A DNA stretch of 64,000 nucleotides from Limnochorda pilosa (GCF_001544015.1 NZ_AP014924.1:2852001-2916000); one strand, 5' to 3'. Shown: positions 25,901 to 34,014, numbered from the stretch's first letter. Notes: generated from the sequence alone by a model not told the origin. Numbers and translations: made by a program.

Positions 25901-26001
25901 CCCAGCCGGACTGTAAACAGGCCTCCCGGGCCGGACCGCGCCGGGACTCACCGACGGGGACGGCACCTAACCGGCTCCTGGTCCACCCTTCCGCGGAGGG
26001 A

Positions 26002-26045
26002 TTGACCCATCTAGAGATATGTGGTATATGTGGTACATGTGGTAG
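26002..26045 (+). promoter_or_regulatory. Promoter with three tandem 9-bp operator repeats for the RHH/VapC module
   Basis: TTGACC (26002-26007) and TATATG (26025-26030) are 17 bp apart. ATGTGGTAT, ATGTGGTAC and ATGTGGTAG follow head to tail at 26019-26045, covering the -10 and the region up to the ribosome site. Ribbon-helix-helix antitoxins bind tandem repeats cooperatively, so autoregulation is likely. The preceding 118 bp after pspAB show no gene. Confidence 0.75.
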
Positions 26046-26057
26046 GAGGTGACCCCC

Positions 26058-26366
26058 ATGACGCGAAAGCGAGCAGACAGCACCGTCTACCTGGGCGAGC
26101 GGCTGGTCAAGGAGCTGGCCGCGTATCGCGACCGCTACCCCCTTCCGCCCAGCGCGAGTTCCGTAGTCCGGGAGGCGGTTTCCCAATACCTCGCGGAAGA
26201 GGATCCCGGCCCTTCGTACTCGCCGGCCCAGTGGGTGCGGGCGACCCAGGCACTGCTGGACCAGCTGAAGGAACGCGGCGTTGACATCGATCCTTCCACC
26301 ATTCTGGCAGCCGTGGACCAAGCCGAGGAAGACAGGATTCGTGAGATCCTGGGCGAGCCAGAGTGA
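26058..26366 (+). CDS. Ribbon-helix-helix antitoxin (VapB-like)
   Basis: The 102-residue protein has an N-terminal RHH domain (DSTVYLGERLVKELAAYRDRYPLPPSASSVVREAVSQYLAEE) and a charged C-terminal tail (AEEDRIREILGEPE) able to bind a toxin. The ATG at 26058 lies eight bases after AGGAGG. Its stop overlaps the PIN-domain gene by 4 bp, the usual antitoxin-toxin order. Confidence 0.82.
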   Translation: MTRKRADSTVYLGERLVKELAAYRDRYPLPPSASSVVREAVSQYLAEEDPGPSYSPAQWVRATQALLDQLKERGVDIDPSTILAAVDQAEEDRIREILGEPE

Positions 26367-26797
26367 GCGCGGTCGTCGATGCGTCGGTGATCGTCCGGGC
26401 CCTCCTGCCGGGGCAAGCCTATCACGCGGAGGCGAGGATGTGGCTCGAGCAGCAGGACGAGCTCCTGGCACCCCGGCTGTTGTGGTACGAGGTCACGACG
26501 GCTCTGCGTCGCCTCGAGTACGCCAACGTACTCGACCCCGCGACCACCGATATCGTTCTGCAGGCAGCGTTGAGTCTACGGATCAAGATGACCGCTGCTA
26601 AGCACCTCCACGCTCAAGCCCTCGCCATCGCCCGAGCGCTCGGGGTCTCTCGCGCCCATGATGCGGCCTATCTGGCCGTGGCCGTCGAGCACGGGGTTCC
26701 TCTTGCAACGCTCGACGAGCGCTTGGTTCGTAACGGCCGGTCCCATGGGTATCCGCTTATTCACCCAGCCGAGGTCGTGCGCAGTGCCGCCCGATGA
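26363..26797 (+). CDS. vapC: PIN-domain toxin (VapC-like ribonuclease)
   Basis: The 144-residue PIN nuclease keeps acidic active-site residues: the first Asp in AVVDASVIVRALL, Glu in LLWYEVTTALRRLE, and Asp in SRAHDAAYLAVAVE and LATLDERL. VapC toxins cleave tRNA or rRNA; the target here is unknown. The GTG start at 26363 overlaps the antitoxin stop as GTGA. Confidence 0.85.
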   Translation: MSAVVDASVIVRALLPGQAYHAEARMWLEQQDELLAPRLLWYEVTTALRRLEYANVLDPATTDIVLQAALSLRIKMTAAKHLHAQALAIARALGVSRAHDAAYLAVAVEHGVPLATLDERLVRNGRSHGYPLIHPAEVVRSAAR

Positions 26798-26855
26798 GCC
26801 CTTGTGAGAAGCATGCGATCCTTTTAGGACCATGAAGGCAGCAGGAGGTGGAAAC

Positions 26856-27059
26856 GTGAAACTACAGGTGATACTGGAACCCAGCGACGAGGGCGGATTC
26901 ACCGTATACGTACCCTCGCTCCCCGGCTGTATCAGCGAAGGCGAGACAGTTGACGAGGCGCTGGCCAACGTCCGAGAAGCGATCGAGCTCTACCTTGCAC
27001 CGGTGGACGACGACTGGGTAGCCGAGGATGGAACACTGGTCAAGGAAATCAGTCTATGA
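26856..27059 (+). CDS. hicB: HicB-family antitoxin
   Basis: The 67-residue protein has the partial RNase H-like HicB fold: KLQVILEPSDEGGFTVYVPSLPGCISEGETVDEALANVREAIELYL. There is no C-terminal DNA-binding extension, so it is the minimal type. The GTG at 26856 has AGGAGG seven bases upstream; an ATG at 26832 lies before the ribosome site and is less likely. It overlaps hicA by 4 bp. Confidence 0.88.
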   Translation: MKLQVILEPSDEGGFTVYVPSLPGCISEGETVDEALANVREAIELYLAPVDDDWVAEDGTLVKEISL

Positions 27060-27283
27060 CCAAGGTGCCCACGCTGCCCTACACGAAGATCGTCCGCGCC
27101 CTGCAGCGAGACGGCTGGACGATCGTGCGGCAGACAGGTAGCCACATCCGCCTGCAGAAACACATCGGGACAGAGGTCCTCAAGCTCATCGTTCCCGCTC
27201 ACCGCCCGGTCAAGCGGTCAACCCTTGCTCACATCCTCGAGCAGGCCCGGCTCAGTCCAGATCGATTCCTCGAGCTCCTGTAG
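27056..27283 (+). CDS. hicA: HicA-family mRNA interferase toxin
   Basis: The 75-residue toxin has a dsRBD-like fold: KIVRALQRDGWTIVRQTGSHIRLQK, with the catalytic His in GSH, and IVPAHRPVKRSTLAHILEQARLS. The order hicB-hicA with ATGA overlap gives strict coupling. It is the last gene before the convergent psp genes. Confidence 0.88.
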   Translation: MTKVPTLPYTKIVRALQRDGWTIVRQTGSHIRLQKHIGTEVLKLIVPAHRPVKRSTLAHILEQARLSPDRFLELL

Positions 27284-27291
27284 GCAAAGCA

Positions 27292-27323
27292 CAGCGCGGC
27301 GTCATGCCCCGGGCGCCGCGCTG
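27292..27323. terminator. Bidirectional terminator-like hairpin between hicA and pspAA
   Basis: CAGCGCGGCG (27292-27301) pairs perfectly with CGCCGCGCTG (27314-27323) around a 12-base loop in the convergent gap. There is no clear T-tract. Confidence 0.5.
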
Positions 27324-27335
27324 GACCTTCACGCT

Positions 27336-27614
27336 TCAGAGCACCAAATCCTCGGGATAGTCGGCGAAGAGGCTCTTGGCCTCAGCTAACCCCGTGTCCG
27401 GGGCGGGCAGGATCAGGTCCGACTCGTGGAGCTCGTCGTCGGCCAGGAGGCGGCCACGACGCACGATCGCCAGGACGTTCTCGAGCTCCCGGCGGAAGCC
27501 CTCCTCGTCGCCGTTGGCGATCACGTCCAGCAGCCTGTTGTCCTCCCGGTCCAGCTCCTCCAGGAGGTCGCCCTTGATCTCGTACTGGCCCTCGGTCATG
27601 ATGCGGACGATCAC
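27336..27614 (-). CDS. pspAA: PspA-associated protein PspAA
   Basis: The 92-residue protein matches PspAA: MIVRIMTEGQYEIKGDLLEELDREDNRLLDVIANGDEEGFRRELENVLAIVRRG and a conserved ESDLILPAPD block. In other bacteria PspAA helps place PspA at the membrane. Its start overlaps the pspA stop by 4 bp, so the two are co-translated. Confidence 0.9.
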   Translation of the reverse strand: MIVRIMTEGQYEIKGDLLEELDREDNRLLDVIANGDEEGFRRELENVLAIVRRGRLLADDELHESDLILPAPDTGLAEAKSLFADYPEDLVL

Positions 27615-28312
27615 TGGCCGGCCACCTCCCGCTTCAACCGCTCCAGCTCGGACGAAACGCCCTGGTCCAGCTTGGCCCGCCGCAGCTCCTCCTCCAGCGG
27701 GTCCGCCGCGCCCCAGCTCTCCTGGAGGGTGCCCTTCTCCACGAGCTCGTCGATGGCGGCTGCCCGGGACTGCATGTCCTGGGTCTTCCGCTGCGCCCGC
27801 TCGACAGCCATGTTCACGTCGGCCAGCTCCTCGGAGAGACCTGTGGCCGCCTCGCCGATCTTCACCTGGGCCGATGCGGCCGAGTACTGGGCCTTGATGA
27901 GCTCCTTCTGGGTGCGGAAGCTCTCCACCTTGGACCGGAGACGCTGCTCGTTCCGTTCGAGCTTCTCCTGCTCGGACTCCAGGGACTTGATCTGGGTCTC
28001 GAGGTCCTGGAGCTGGAGCTCCGCCTGCTGCTTCCGCCGCAGGGCCTCCACGGCCAGGTCTTCCTTGCCCAGCTTGAGGGCATCCTTGGCCTGCTGCTCC
28101 AGCCGCTGGTTCTGCTCCCGCAGCCGCACGGCCTGAAGCTCCAGCCGCTTCTTCTGGCCGACGACCTCCACCACGCCCCGCTTCACCTGCTGGAGCAGCT
28201 CAAGCTGCTTCTGGTAGCTGTAGTCCAGCGTCTCCTCCGGATTCTCGGCCCGGTCCAGCATCTTGTTCACCTTCGCCTTGAAGACGGTGCTCATGCGGGA
28301 GAGCACGCCCAC
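27611..28312 (-). CDS. pspA: Phage shock protein A (PspA/IM30 family)
   Basis: Membrane-remodelling ESCRT-III-like protein, 233 residues, nearly all coiled coil. An amphipathic N-terminal helix (GVLSRMSTVFKAKVNKMLDRAENPEETLDYSYQKQ) is followed by long heptad helices. The GTG at 28312 is chosen because AGGAGGG lies just upstream and PspA proteins normally begin M-G-x-L-S-R-M. It protects the membrane under stress, together with PspAA, PspAB and HtpX. Confidence 0.92.
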   Translation of the reverse strand: MGVLSRMSTVFKAKVNKMLDRAENPEETLDYSYQKQLELLQQVKRGVVEVVGQKKRLELQAVRLREQNQRLEQQAKDALKLGKEDLAVEALRRKQQAELQLQDLETQIKSLESEQEKLERNEQRLRSKVESFRTQKELIKAQYSAASAQVKIGEAATGLSEELADVNMAVERAQRKTQDMQSRAAAIDELVEKGTLQESWGAADPLEEELRRAKLDQGVSSELERLKREVAGQ

Positions 28313-28507
28313 GGCAATCCCTCCTGCCGGGTCCGGGCCGGTCGGGCCCGCCCCTTGATCGGAGATCTGAGGCTCATTATACCGCAGCCGCCGGGCCAGT
28401 GACCAGGGCGGGGGCCACCGGCCGCTTGGTAGCGGGCTCCACCGGCCGCGCAGCACGAAGGAGACCCGGTCGGGGCGCCGAACCGTCTCGGGGGAGGTCG
28501 GGAGCGG

Positions 28508-28642
28508 ATGCGACTGCTGGAGACGGCTCTGGCCGAGAGTGGGGGGCTCCTGCTGCTGGGCCTGGCCCTGATTCTCGCCGGAGCGCTGGTGGAGTCGCGG
28601 GCGATCCTCCTGGTTACCGCGGGGTCGGGGGCCCTCCCGTGA
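28508..28642 (+). CDS. Possible small membrane protein (44 aa)
   Basis: An ATG with GGGGAGGT about ten bases upstream opens a 44-codon frame. It encodes one strongly hydrophobic helix (GGLLLLGLALILAGALV). It lies in an otherwise decayed stretch, so it may be chance. No family recognised. Confidence 0.3.
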   Translation: MRLLETALAESGGLLLLGLALILAGALVESRAILLVTAGSGALP

Positions 28643-28792
28643 AGCGGCGCCCTGGCAGGGTGCCGGTCAGGATCCACTCGGCGACCTCCTGGGAGTGCCG
28701 GGTCTTCAGGACCCCTTCCCGGACGCCCTGCTCGATCACCCTCGCGAAGAGGGGAGCCAACCGCTTCACCACCCGGACCAGGCTTTACAGAA
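28617..28792 (-). pseudogene. TetR-family regulator remnant (C-terminal part)
   Basis: Between two in-frame stops the minus strand reads SLVRVVKRLAPLFARVIE then QGVREGVLKTRHSQEVAEW, the typical ligand-domain tail of TetR regulators. No HTH domain remains upstream. The surrounding 28313-29386 region holds no intact gene apart from the doubtful 44-aa frame. Confidence 0.55.
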
Positions 28793-29042
28793 AGTGTGGC
28801 GGGAGCTCCGGCCCACCCCGGCAGAGCCGGCCCCCGGAGGACTGACCCGGACGACCTCACTCTCGGAGTCCCGCCACGATCACGCTTGCCCATCCCCCGC
28901 CATTCGGGCAGACACCGCCACGACGTCGGGATCGAACTGGGTGTCCCCTCGGAGAATCTCCCGACCCCGGGGCTCTCCAGGTTCAACCGCAGGACCTCAG
29001 CCGGGACCGCCCGCAGGTGGCCCACCGGGCGTACCCGTTGCG

Positions 29043-29150
29043 TCACCGAACGCTCAACGGTACCCAGATCACGCTCCCCGGCAGGATGTGGTCCACATCC
29101 ACCACGTCTGGGTTGATCCGGAGAAGTTCTGCCAGGGGCACACGGCCCAG
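29043..29150 (-). pseudogene. LysM-like C-terminal remnant
   Basis: The minus strand reads PLAELLRINPDVVDVDHILP then GSVIWVPLSVR before a stop. This resembles the second half of a LysM domain in which the final helix and strand reach GxxIxVP. The N-terminal half is missing. Confidence 0.4.
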
Positions 29151-29194
29151 GCGCGGCGGAACGTCGCCCGTGACCACCAGTCCCCAGCTCGGCG

Positions 29195-29345
29195 TCAGTT
29201 GTACTCGACCGTCACGTCGAAGGTCCTCGTGTACGCCCCCTCGACCTGGCTGGCCCCCACCCGGAGCGTGGCGCCTACCGTCAGCGTCTGGTTCCCCGTG
29301 CCGTCGAGCGTCCCCGGAGAGCCCCGCATCCCCCCCTTTCACGAG
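29195..29345 (-). pseudogene. DUF4402-type surface protein remnant (C-terminal strands)
   Basis: The minus strand reads GTLDGTGNQTLTVGATLRVG then ASQVEGAYTRTFDVTVEYN and a stop. This matches the end of DUF4402 domains (TLTVGATLxVGxxQxxGxYxGxFxVTVxY), beta-sandwich domains of surface or pilus-like proteins. The rest of the gene is absent. Confidence 0.5.
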
Positions 29346-29386
29346 AATCCCATGGCCCGAAGATGGACGAGCACGCTGCGCCGGGG

Positions 29387-31405
29387 TCACTCCGGGGGCG
29401 GTGTTCGGAAGACCCCCTGCTTCAGCTCCCCATCCTGAGTGGTCGTGAACCGGACCTGCCTCAGGAGGGTGTCTGCCACGAACCGCCTCCCCGCAATCTC
29501 GACGACCACGTTCGGGTGAAGGAGCCTCGCTTGCACGCTGCCGCCTTCCACGACCTCGAGGCAGGTCCGGGTGCCCGAAGGGCTCCCCACCTCGTCCAGG
29601 CTGATCTCCCCCCGGAAGACCTGCAGGGATCCCCCGCGCACCACGCCGCGGTGGACGGTGATCCCGGTTCCCGCCAGGACTTCCGAGTTGAAGATGGAAC
29701 CCTTGCGGATGGTGATCCGTCCGGACGCGTGGAGCTTCGCGTTCTGCACGTGCTGCACCGTGATGTCCGCGCTCGTTGCGGCGTCGGCCTCTAACCGGTA
29801 GGCCGCCACGCGGAGCTGCTGGATCGCTTCCTCCAGCGGGTCGATCTCCTGAAGGAGCATCGGCCCCGGTGCCACGAGCAGCTTGTGCAGCAGGGCGGCG
29901 ACGTCCTCGAGTCCGACGTCGACCTCGTCGAAGGCCTCGCTTCGCCCGTGGAACTGCTCGACGAGCCCCGGCAGATCCCGGAACTTCATCTCCACCATCC
30001 GCTTGATGAGCACCCCGTCCGGGGGGCGGCGGCTGCGCCCGCTCTGGTAGGCGGGCTGTTGCTTGAGGTAGTGGACGGACGCGAGCAGACGCTCCAGGGC
30101 CAGGAGCATGGGATTGATCTCGGCCACCAGGGCTCGTGCCGTGGCGGCAAGCCCGCCGGCCGCAAGGGTGGAGCCCACCACCCCGCCCGAGACGCGCACG
30201 CCGAGCCTCCCCCGCACCGTGGCGCCGCTCGCGCTCCCCGCCACCGTCACCCGGCCTCCGGCCACGACCTTGGTCCCCTCGTTCACGCTCCCGAGCACGA
30301 CCACGTCCCCGTCGAAGCGGACGTGCCCGCTCTCCACGTCCACGTCGCCCTGGACGGTGTAGGTGGGGAGAACCATGAGAAGGTCACCCTGGACGGCTGG
30401 CCGTCCGGCCTGCGTCGCCACCACCGCCCGCCCGTCGTCCACCATCCGTGTCCCCGGACCGGGCCTGAGAACGGGCTGGTGCGGCTCGCGAGCCTCTACC
30501 ACCTGGCCGTGGACGTCGCTCCCAGGCGTCCCCCGGCGCCCGGCAGAAATCAGGGCGAGGGTCGTGCCGGCCGTCACCGTCGGGATCCGCTGCAGGTCCA
30601 GGTAGTCCACCGCGTCCGTCATCTCGTCGGTGACCTCCACCCGCTCGACGGAGAAGGGGACCAGGTACTCCACGCGGCCGTCCTCGCTTTCGCCGGGCGG
30701 GGTCCCCGCGGCCACCTCCAGCTCTTCTTCCAGGCCCGCGACGAGCCGCTGCAAGGCGTCCTGGTCGATGGGGACGCGAACCCCGGCCTCCTCCTGCAGG
30801 TACGTGACGAGATCCTTCACCGAGGGACCGGAGCGAGGGACAGAACGGTCCGGGACAGCCACCAGGGTCAGCTCCTGGGCGGGCGGCTGGTCCATGAGCC
30901 TCAGCCGGCCGCTCCGGCCACCCTTGAGGGAGAGGAAGCAGTGCATCCCGTCCGGGGTCACGCGGTGCTGGACCTCCACCGGCTGCTCTTCCTGCCCGAC
31001 CTCCACGCGGACCTCGTCGCCCGGGAAGATGGCCCGCGTGTCGACCACGGGCTCGTCGTTGACCCAGAGCCGGACGTAGGGGCCCGGATGAAGCACGGGA
31101 TGGCGCCGGGTCCCTGGCTCGTGGTGGACCCGGATCTCGCCGCCCTCGACCCAAACCCGGCTCATCCCCGCAAGGGGAGCCCCCCCAGCGCCCGGGGCCG
31201 CCTCCGCCTGCTCCGAGTGACCGCTCACGGGCCTGGCTGCACCTCTCCGACCTGCCTCGCCCTGACCGCTCCTATCCTGGGGTCCACGCTCGGCCTCGCG
31301 GTCGCGCGGTGCTCCTTCCCGCTCGCTCACGTCCGCGAAGGCTTCCCGAAGCGCCTGAAGCTCCTCCTGAGTCAGCCCCCACTCGCTCTGAGCCGGTTCC
31401 CCCAC
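29387..31405 (-). CDS. fapA: FapA/DUF342-family protein
   Basis: Protein of about 672 residues. A low-complexity acidic, Gln/Gly-rich N-terminal region (1-80) is followed by the FapA N-terminal domain. A central right-handed beta-helix (DVDVESGHVRFDGDVVVLGSVNEGTKVVAGGRVTVAGSASGATV) comes next, then a helical C-terminal region and a second beta-helical end (ITIRKGSIFNSEVLAGTGITVHRG). DUF342 proteins are annotated as flagellar assembly protein A; the exact role is unclear and no flagellar genes are nearby. The GTG at 31405 overlaps the end of the HD-GYP gene, preceded by GAGGGGAG. Confidence 0.82.
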   Translation of the reverse strand: MGEPAQSEWGLTQEELQALREAFADVSEREGAPRDREAERGPQDRSGQGEAGRRGAARPVSGHSEQAEAAPGAGGAPLAGMSRVWVEGGEIRVHHEPGTRRHPVLHPGPYVRLWVNDEPVVDTRAIFPGDEVRVEVGQEEQPVEVQHRVTPDGMHCFLSLKGGRSGRLRLMDQPPAQELTLVAVPDRSVPRSGPSVKDLVTYLQEEAGVRVPIDQDALQRLVAGLEEELEVAAGTPPGESEDGRVEYLVPFSVERVEVTDEMTDAVDYLDLQRIPTVTAGTTLALISAGRRGTPGSDVHGQVVEAREPHQPVLRPGPGTRMVDDGRAVVATQAGRPAVQGDLLMVLPTYTVQGDVDVESGHVRFDGDVVVLGSVNEGTKVVAGGRVTVAGSASGATVRGRLGVRVSGGVVGSTLAAGGLAATARALVAEINPMLLALERLLASVHYLKQQPAYQSGRSRRPPDGVLIKRMVEMKFRDLPGLVEQFHGRSEAFDEVDVGLEDVAALLHKLLVAPGPMLLQEIDPLEEAIQQLRVAAYRLEADAATSADITVQHVQNAKLHASGRITIRKGSIFNSEVLAGTGITVHRGVVRGGSLQVFRGEISLDEVGSPSGTRTCLEVVEGGSVQARLLHPNVVVEIAGRRFVADTLLRQVRFTTTQDGELKQGVFRTPPPE

Positions 31406-31406
31406 G

Positions 31407-32504
31407 TCAGAACTCCCCTCTCCCCTCGAACGGGTCCGCACCCGGGCCCTCCCGCTCCTCGTCCGCCGGCCCCACGATGCGCTGGTCAAGGGCTTCCGCC
31501 AGGTCCAGATCGTCGCTGGCGGCGCCCAGCAGGCGCACCACAGGACGGGCCGGTAGACGCGCGTTGAGGCGCACGACCTTCCCCAGCTCTCCCGTGTTGA
31601 GCCGCACCACCGTCCCCACGGGGTACGGCGCCACTCGGCCCAGAAAGGTCCGGACGACGTCGGGGTCGAACATGTGGCCTGCTTCGGCCTGAATGAACCC
31701 GATGGCTCGGTGCCGCGCCCAGGCCGGCCGGTACGGCCGGTCCGTGATGAGGGCGTCGAACACGTCGGCCACCGACACGATCCGGGCGAAGCGGTGAATC
31801 TCGTCGCCCGCGAGCCCCCTGGGGTAACCCTGCCCGTCCCATCGCTCGTGGTGCTGGTAGGCCACGTGCGCCGAGCGGAGGTCCAGGTCGTGGTGAGCCC
31901 GGATGATGTCGAAGCCATGCTTCGCGTGCTGCTGGACCTGGCGGAACTCCTCCGGTGTGAGCCTGCCCGGCTTGTTCCAGACGGCTTCCTCAACCCTGAC
32001 CTTGCCGACGTCGTGCAGAATCGCCCCAACGGCCAGCCCTTTCAGCTCGATCTGGTCCAGACCCAGGTGGATGCCCAGGAGGGTGGAGGTGGCGCAGACG
32101 GCCACCGAGTGGCCGAACACGTAGTCGTTCATGGCGCGGATCTCCCCCAGCTCGAGGAGGACCGTGCGGTTCGACAGGACCTCCTCCAGGATGAGGTTCA
32201 CGACCTCGGAGATGGGCCGCGCCGAGGTCACCAGACGCCGGCGGGTATCCTCCATGTAGATCCGGAGGGCGCGCGCTGCGTCGGCCCGCGTCTTCTCCGT
32301 GATCAGGTCCGGCTGTCTGTCCACCTGGTGATCGATCTCGCCATCCTCCGAGACGTACAGCGTCTGTATCCCGTAGCCCCGGAGCTGCTCGAGGAGCCGG
32401 GGCGTCAGCGCCAACCCGGCGGCGACCAGCGTCGTCTCGCCCAGGTAGACGTTCCGAGCCAGAACCGCTCCAGGGCGTACCCGGTGGATGCGAAAGACCC
32501 TCAC
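31407..32504 (-). CDS. HD-GYP domain protein (probable cyclic-di-GMP phosphodiesterase)
   Basis: The 365-residue cytoplasmic protein has an HD-GYP domain at about 130-290. The HD pair is in GAILHDVGKVRVEEAVWNKPGRLTPEEF and the GYP loop in HHERWDGQGYPRGLAGDEIHRFARIVSVADVFDALITDRPYRPAW. Key residues look intact, so c-di-GMP hydrolysis is likely. The N-terminal 120 residues resemble the DUF3391-like or linker region of such proteins. GTG start with AGGAGGG upstream. Coupled to the FapA gene downstream. Confidence 0.88.
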   Translation of the reverse strand: MRVFRIHRVRPGAVLARNVYLGETTLVAAGLALTPRLLEQLRGYGIQTLYVSEDGEIDHQVDRQPDLITEKTRADAARALRIYMEDTRRRLVTSARPISEVVNLILEEVLSNRTVLLELGEIRAMNDYVFGHSVAVCATSTLLGIHLGLDQIELKGLAVGAILHDVGKVRVEEAVWNKPGRLTPEEFRQVQQHAKHGFDIIRAHHDLDLRSAHVAYQHHERWDGQGYPRGLAGDEIHRFARIVSVADVFDALITDRPYRPAWARHRAIGFIQAEAGHMFDPDVVRTFLGRVAPYPVGTVVRLNTGELGKVVRLNARLPARPVVRLLGAASDDLDLAEALDQRIVGPADEEREGPGADPFEGRGEF

Positions 32505-32510
32505 CCCTCC

Positions 32511-32723
32511 TTACCCTCCTTCCGCTTGCTTGGGGGTCTGGGTAGAGAGGGTGCCGCGTGGCTCCACACGCGCATCGTCGGGAGCCGCGCGACCGTCCAT
32601 AGGCCGGTGCTCATCGCCCGGACCAGGTGCTGTATCGTGAACGTGTGAGCCATCGACCGTTTCGGGAACCCCCAGCAGACGCCTGATCTCTTCCTCCGTC
32701 AGGCAAGGGTCGTCAGCCGGCAC
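32511..32723 (-). CDS. Small hypothetical protein upstream of the HD-GYP gene
   Basis: A 70-residue polar protein with one helical motif (LTEEEIRRLLGVPE). The GTG at 32723 lies seven bases after AAGGGGG. The stop TAA is followed at once by the HD-GYP ribosome site and start, which suggests real coupling. The motif vaguely recalls the N-terminal peptides of FliM/FliY, but I cannot assign a family. Confidence 0.45.
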   Translation of the reverse strand: MPADDPCLTEEEIRRLLGVPETVDGSHVHDTAPGPGDEHRPMDGRAAPDDARVEPRGTLSTQTPKQAEGG

Positions 32724-33357
32724 GTGATTTCCCCCTTCACAGACCGTGCGCACCTCCGGCGCATGACCCAACGTCCGTGGCCGCGCAGGTGTCCCGCTCG
32801 CCGCGCCGGCCGGACGTCACGCTTCGAACGCGCGTCGAACCAGCGGCGGCCAGGTGCCGTCCCTGGCGTGCACGTGCGCAACACCTGGGCGATTGCGAGG
32901 TCGCTGATGCGGCCGCGTCGCAAGGAAGTTCAGGCTTGTTCCTGCGTACAACCGGTGGCCGTTCGGAATTCTACGGAGGCGCGGACAAAGCCACGCGTCT
33001 GACAGGTCTTCGTTCGTGCGCGAAGCGGAGGTGTTCGAGCGAGTGGCCTGCAGGGATATTGCCAGACTTGTCCAAACTGCACGATGAGCCCCCCCCCCCC
33101 CCCCCCCCGATACGATCATGTGTTCGCCTCTCGGCCGCGACGCCCCGTCCCGCTCCTCGCGGACGGCTTGGCTCCGCGTGTACTCGGTCTCCCGACCCCT
33201 GTTCCACACGCCGAATCCCCCTGCCCCTCACGACGCCGCTCAGGGCGCCCACAGCTCTTTGGCGTTATCGGCACGCTGCGGTCGGGACTTTAGGCCCTCT
33301 TTCCTCGCTTGCCGCGCCGGCCCTCCTCGCCCGATGCATCCCTGTGTTCCGCGACGC
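32724..33357. other. Gene-free stretch with a 20-C homopolymer
   Basis: No convincing coding frame was found in these 630 bases. Open frames here are compositionally odd and match nothing I know. The main feature is the C20 tract listed separately. Confidence 0.6.
33089..33108. repeat. Poly-C tract of 20 bases
   Basis: Twenty consecutive C residues on the + strand, flanked by GATGAG and GATACG. A run this long is expected to slip during replication. It lies about 250 bases beyond the end of the 33358-34014 gene and 365 bases upstream of the 32511-32723 gene. Confidence 0.9.
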
Positions 33358-34014
33358 TCACGGCGATGCGGGGTGCGCGGAGAGACGGAAGCCCCACGTC
33401 GCCATCCCACCCGGCCCCACCTCGCCCAGCGGCGCGTCCACCACCATCCTGGGCCAATACGCCTGGACGGTGACGAACCACTCCGGCACGGCGGCGGGCG
33501 AATTGAAGGTGACGACCATGCGTCCGCTGGGCTCCTGCAGGTGGTAGCTGCACGTGCCATGCCCGTCTTCGTCGAGTCGGCAGTGGAACTCGTGCGCGGG
33601 CGGCTCTTGAGGGAAGCCGCCGTCCTTCGTGCCAGCATACAGTCGGACCGTGACCTCCGCCGGCGGGACAGCACCGAAGTCCAGTTCGGCCGATGCCGTC
33701 CCAGGCGCCACCAGCCGATCGGGCCAACCGAGGGGCGGTATCGAACTGGAAACCCAGGACCCTTCTGAGGACGCCCACAGCGCGTGACGGAGCATGCCCC
33801 GCTGCTTCCCTACGGCCTGCCCCTCCCGATCGTAGAGGGTGAGCGTGACCGCTGGCGGCTCTTTCGAGGCGGGGCCGGAGGCGTACATGTGCTTGGTCGA
33901 CCCCAGCTCCGCACCGTGCGCTTCAGGGCCACTGCCGCTCCATACAACCCACGCTGTCACACCCAAGGCGATCAATCCTGCGACCCACCCTCTGCGGAGG
34001 TCCGTGCTCCTCAT
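33358..34014 (-). CDS. Secreted hypothetical protein
   Basis: A 218-residue protein with an N-terminal signal or anchor helix (WVAGLIALGVTAWVVWSGSG) and a mature part rich in beta-strand-like patterns (PAVTLTLYDREGQAVGKQ, AEVTVRLYAGTKDGGFPQ, FHCRLDEDGHGTCSYHLQ). Two cysteines lie 12 residues apart in the mature part. ATG 34014 follows AGGAGGGG. It is the last gene of the minus-strand ABC transporter group, 44 bp after the ATPase, so it is probably its accessory or cargo-binding protein. Family not recognised. Confidence 0.7.
   Translation of the reverse strand: MRSTDLRRGWVAGLIALGVTAWVVWSGSGPEAHGAELGSTKHMYASGPASKEPPAVTLTLYDREGQAVGKQRGMLRHALWASSEGSWVSSSIPPLGWPDRLVAPGTASAELDFGAVPPAEVTVRLYAGTKDGGFPQEPPAHEFHCRLDEDGHGTCSYHLQEPSGRMVVTFNSPAAVPEWFVTVQAYWPRMVVDAPLGEVGPGGMATWGFRLSAHPASP

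Noticed and set aside
26011-26050. The ATGTGGTA repeats as a CRISPR or att site
   Set aside because: The units are 9 bp, directly adjacent without spacers, and overlap a promoter, so an operator fits better.
32511-32723. FliM/FliY-like N-terminal peptide in the small ORF
   Set aside because: The match is limited to LTEEEIRRLL and no switch-protein domain follows.
33118-33768. Plus-strand frame beginning near the C20 tract, as a phase-variable gene
   Set aside because: It overlaps the secreted-protein gene on the other strand and has no domain; the C-run lies before its start.
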